Source: Planctomycetota bacterium (GTDB lineage: Bacteria > Planctomycetota > Phycisphaerae > UBA1845 > Fen-1342). From it: a DNA stretch of 5,928 nucleotides. The position numbers and the translations under genes are program-made. The notes beneath the pieces are model-generated. The model did no database searches and was not told the origin of the DNA. It saw only the letters and a list, made by a program, of their open reading frames with translations. Shown here one piece after another: positions 5,164 through 5,928 of the stretch (position 1 is the first letter of the stretch; each line of letters begins with the position of its first letter). The stretch covers positions 1 to 5,928 of the forward strand of contig JAUWXH010000151.1 in the NCBI GenBank assembly GCA_030616465.1, given 5' to 3'.

Positions 5164-5193
5164 GCTTGTCCGAGCCGCGTCACGCACAGACCT

Positions 5194-5222
5194 TTGACCA
5201 ACGCCGGCCAATAGCACATCAT
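5194..5222 (+). promoter_or_regulatory. σ70-type promoter of the lipoprotein gene
   Basis: TTGACC (5194-5199, five of six) and CATCAT (5217-5222, four of six) are 17 bases apart. A start near 5229 gives a leader of about 27 nt. It lies back-to-back with the miaA promoter, with 30 bases between the two -35 boxes. It shares TTTGACCAA with the promoter at 5868 and GCACA(A)TCATA with the promoter at 90. Confidence 0.55.
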
Positions 5223-5255
5223 ACGCGCCTCGTGGCGCGGAAAGGCGGAGAAACG

Positions 5256-5852
5256 ATGCGTGTGTACGGACGGGCGTTGCCGGCGGCGGCGCTACTGGCC
5301 GCACTGACCGGCTGTTTCAGCATCAACTTTCCAAGGCGGGTCGTGATTAACAAGCCGGATCAGTCCCAGCCTAAGCCGGTTCCACAAAGCGCGGCGCCGT
5401 GCGACGTTTCGGATCTGCCGAGCGTCCCGCCCGGCGAGCGCCCTCCCTTGGCGGTGCTTGACTTTCAGGCCGGCGAGAGCATGGACAAGGAGGTGGGCCG
5501 GGCCCTGGCCGACCTCTGCCGCGATGCGGTTCAGGAAAGCGCCCAGTTCGCACTCGTTGATCGCCAGCGGATCGCGGACATCCTGGGTGAGCGCGACTTC
5601 GCCGCCGCCATGCTGTGTGATGACACGGCCTGCCTAGTGGAATATGGGCAGCTCGTCGGGGCACAGAAGATGATGCACGGTCGCATCAACCAGCTCGGCG
5701 ATATCCTTGTGCTTGCGGTGGTGATGACCGACGTGGCTACGGGCAAACAGGTCACCCAGAGTACCAGTGTCTCGAGCATCGAGGCTTCGACGGACGCGAT
5801 CCCAGACCTCGTCTGCCAGATCCTTCAGGGGTCGCCGGGCGGCAGTGACTAG
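5256..5852 (+). CDS. Lipoprotein with a CsgG/LpoB-like domain, function unknown
   Basis: The 198-aa product begins with a lipoprotein signal peptide: Arg2 and Arg6, a hydrophobic Ala/Leu core (7-17) and the lipobox LTGC with Cys20 as the lipidated residue. Phe21 at +2 does not signal inner-membrane retention under the enterobacterial rule. A Pro-rich linker (about 34-64) leads to an α/β domain: strand LAVLDF (65-70), helix to about 95, FALVDRQRIADIL (98-110), the Cys pair Cys121 and Cys126, VEYGQLVGAQKMMHGRI (128-144), then strands around LVLAVVMTDVATGK (151-164). This order resembles CsgG, LpoB and TolB N-terminal-like envelope lipoproteins, in which ERQ-IL and CAVEIGQLLGA-type segments recur. 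The exact family is uncertain. The start has GGAG (5247-5250) five bases upstream. The longer frame from 5157 would cross the promoter and is not favoured. Confidence 0.75.
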   Translation: MRVYGRALPAAALLAALTGCFSINFPRRVVINKPDQSQPKPVPQSAAPCDVSDLPSVPPGERPPLAVLDFQAGESMDKEVGRALADLCRDAVQESAQFALVDRQRIADILGERDFAAAMLCDDTACLVEYGQLVGAQKMMHGRINQLGDILVLAVVMTDVATGKQVTQSTSVSSIEASTDAIPDLVCQILQGSPGGSD

Positions 5853-5867
5853 CGTGCCGACCACCTT

Positions 5868-5896
5868 TTGACCAATCGCGGCTAACCTGCCAAGAT
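5868..5896 (+). promoter_or_regulatory. Putative promoter of a gene beyond the right edge
   Basis: TTGACC (5868-5873) is followed after 17 bases by CAAGAT (5891-5896), which is preceded by TG at the extended -10 position (5888-5889). The expected start is near 5903. The box TTTGACCAA and the terminal ATACG are shared with the lipoprotein promoter at 5193-5225. Confidence 0.4.
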
Positions 5897-5916
5897 ACGG
5901 ACGGGTCTATCGGGGG

Positions 5917-5923
5917 TGAGGAG
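5917..5923 (+). promoter_or_regulatory. Strong ribosome binding site for an off-window gene
   Basis: TGAGGAG is an excellent SD and is followed by five bases to the edge. A start codon is expected at or just after the first base beyond the window. The spacing from the promoter at 5868 mirrors that in the lipoprotein gene. Confidence 0.5.
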
Positions 5924-5928
5924 ACCCG

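Noticed and set aside
5128..5304. N-terminal extension of MiaA to an ATG at 5304
   Set aside because: The extra 59 residues are low-complexity, cross the divergent promoters and overlap the lipoprotein start; family proteins begin just before the P-loop.
1..5928. tRNA, rRNA, CRISPR array, insertion sequence or phage genes
   Set aside because: I looked for tandem spaced repeats, terminal inverted repeats, transposase or integrase motifs and tRNA cloverleaf arms, and found none.

Overview
The window is GC-rich, densely coding DNA from a bacterial chromosome. A lipoprotein signal peptide, σ70-like promoters, Shine-Dalgarno (SD) sites and a MiaA/LarB/NnrD/GroES-like gene set all fit a bacterium. 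The mix of a KamA-family radical SAM enzyme, a stand-alone divergent GroES and a GKG-type MiaA P-loop makes me lean to an uncultured planctomycete-like lineage, but this is a guess from protein flavour only. I see no mobile element, CRISPR array, rRNA or tRNA.

Layout, left to right. (1) At 1-157 there is a non-coding or partial left edge and a promoter, then a 44-residue Phe-rich microprotein gene (158-292, +) with an excellent SD. (2) A two-gene minus-strand operon, larB (1332-2201) then nnrD (425-1345), overlaps by 14 bp. (3) A 91-bp divergent promoter region leads into a divergent GroES-like gene (2293-2616, +). (4) A 262-bp intergenic stretch holds a promoter and a structured leader with competing hairpins, followed by a KamA-family radical SAM/PLP aminomutase gene (2879-4072, +). 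(5) A strong hairpin terminator lies between this gene and the convergent miaA (4186-5127, -). (6) A second divergent promoter region precedes a small lipoprotein with a CsgG/LpoB-like domain (5256-5852, +). (7) At the right edge there is a promoter plus SD for a gene whose start codon lies just outside the window.

Functional links: LarB and NnrD both act on nicotinamide dinucleotide-type substrates. LarB starts nickel-pincer cofactor synthesis from nicotinic acid adenine dinucleotide, and NnrD repairs hydrated NAD(P)H, so their translational coupling may be meaningful. The other genes look like independent single-gene units: tRNA modification, an aminomutase, a chaperonin cofactor paralogue and an envelope lipoprotein.

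The most interesting unexplained items are: the 44-aa microprotein, which has no Lys or Arg and a heptad-spaced polar stripe; the KamA leader, in which one GCCCTGG segment can pair with three partners, one of them overlapping the ribosome binding site; the KamA active site, in which the lysine-recognising Asp appears replaced by Arg; and three plus-strand promoters that share sequence well beyond the hexamers.
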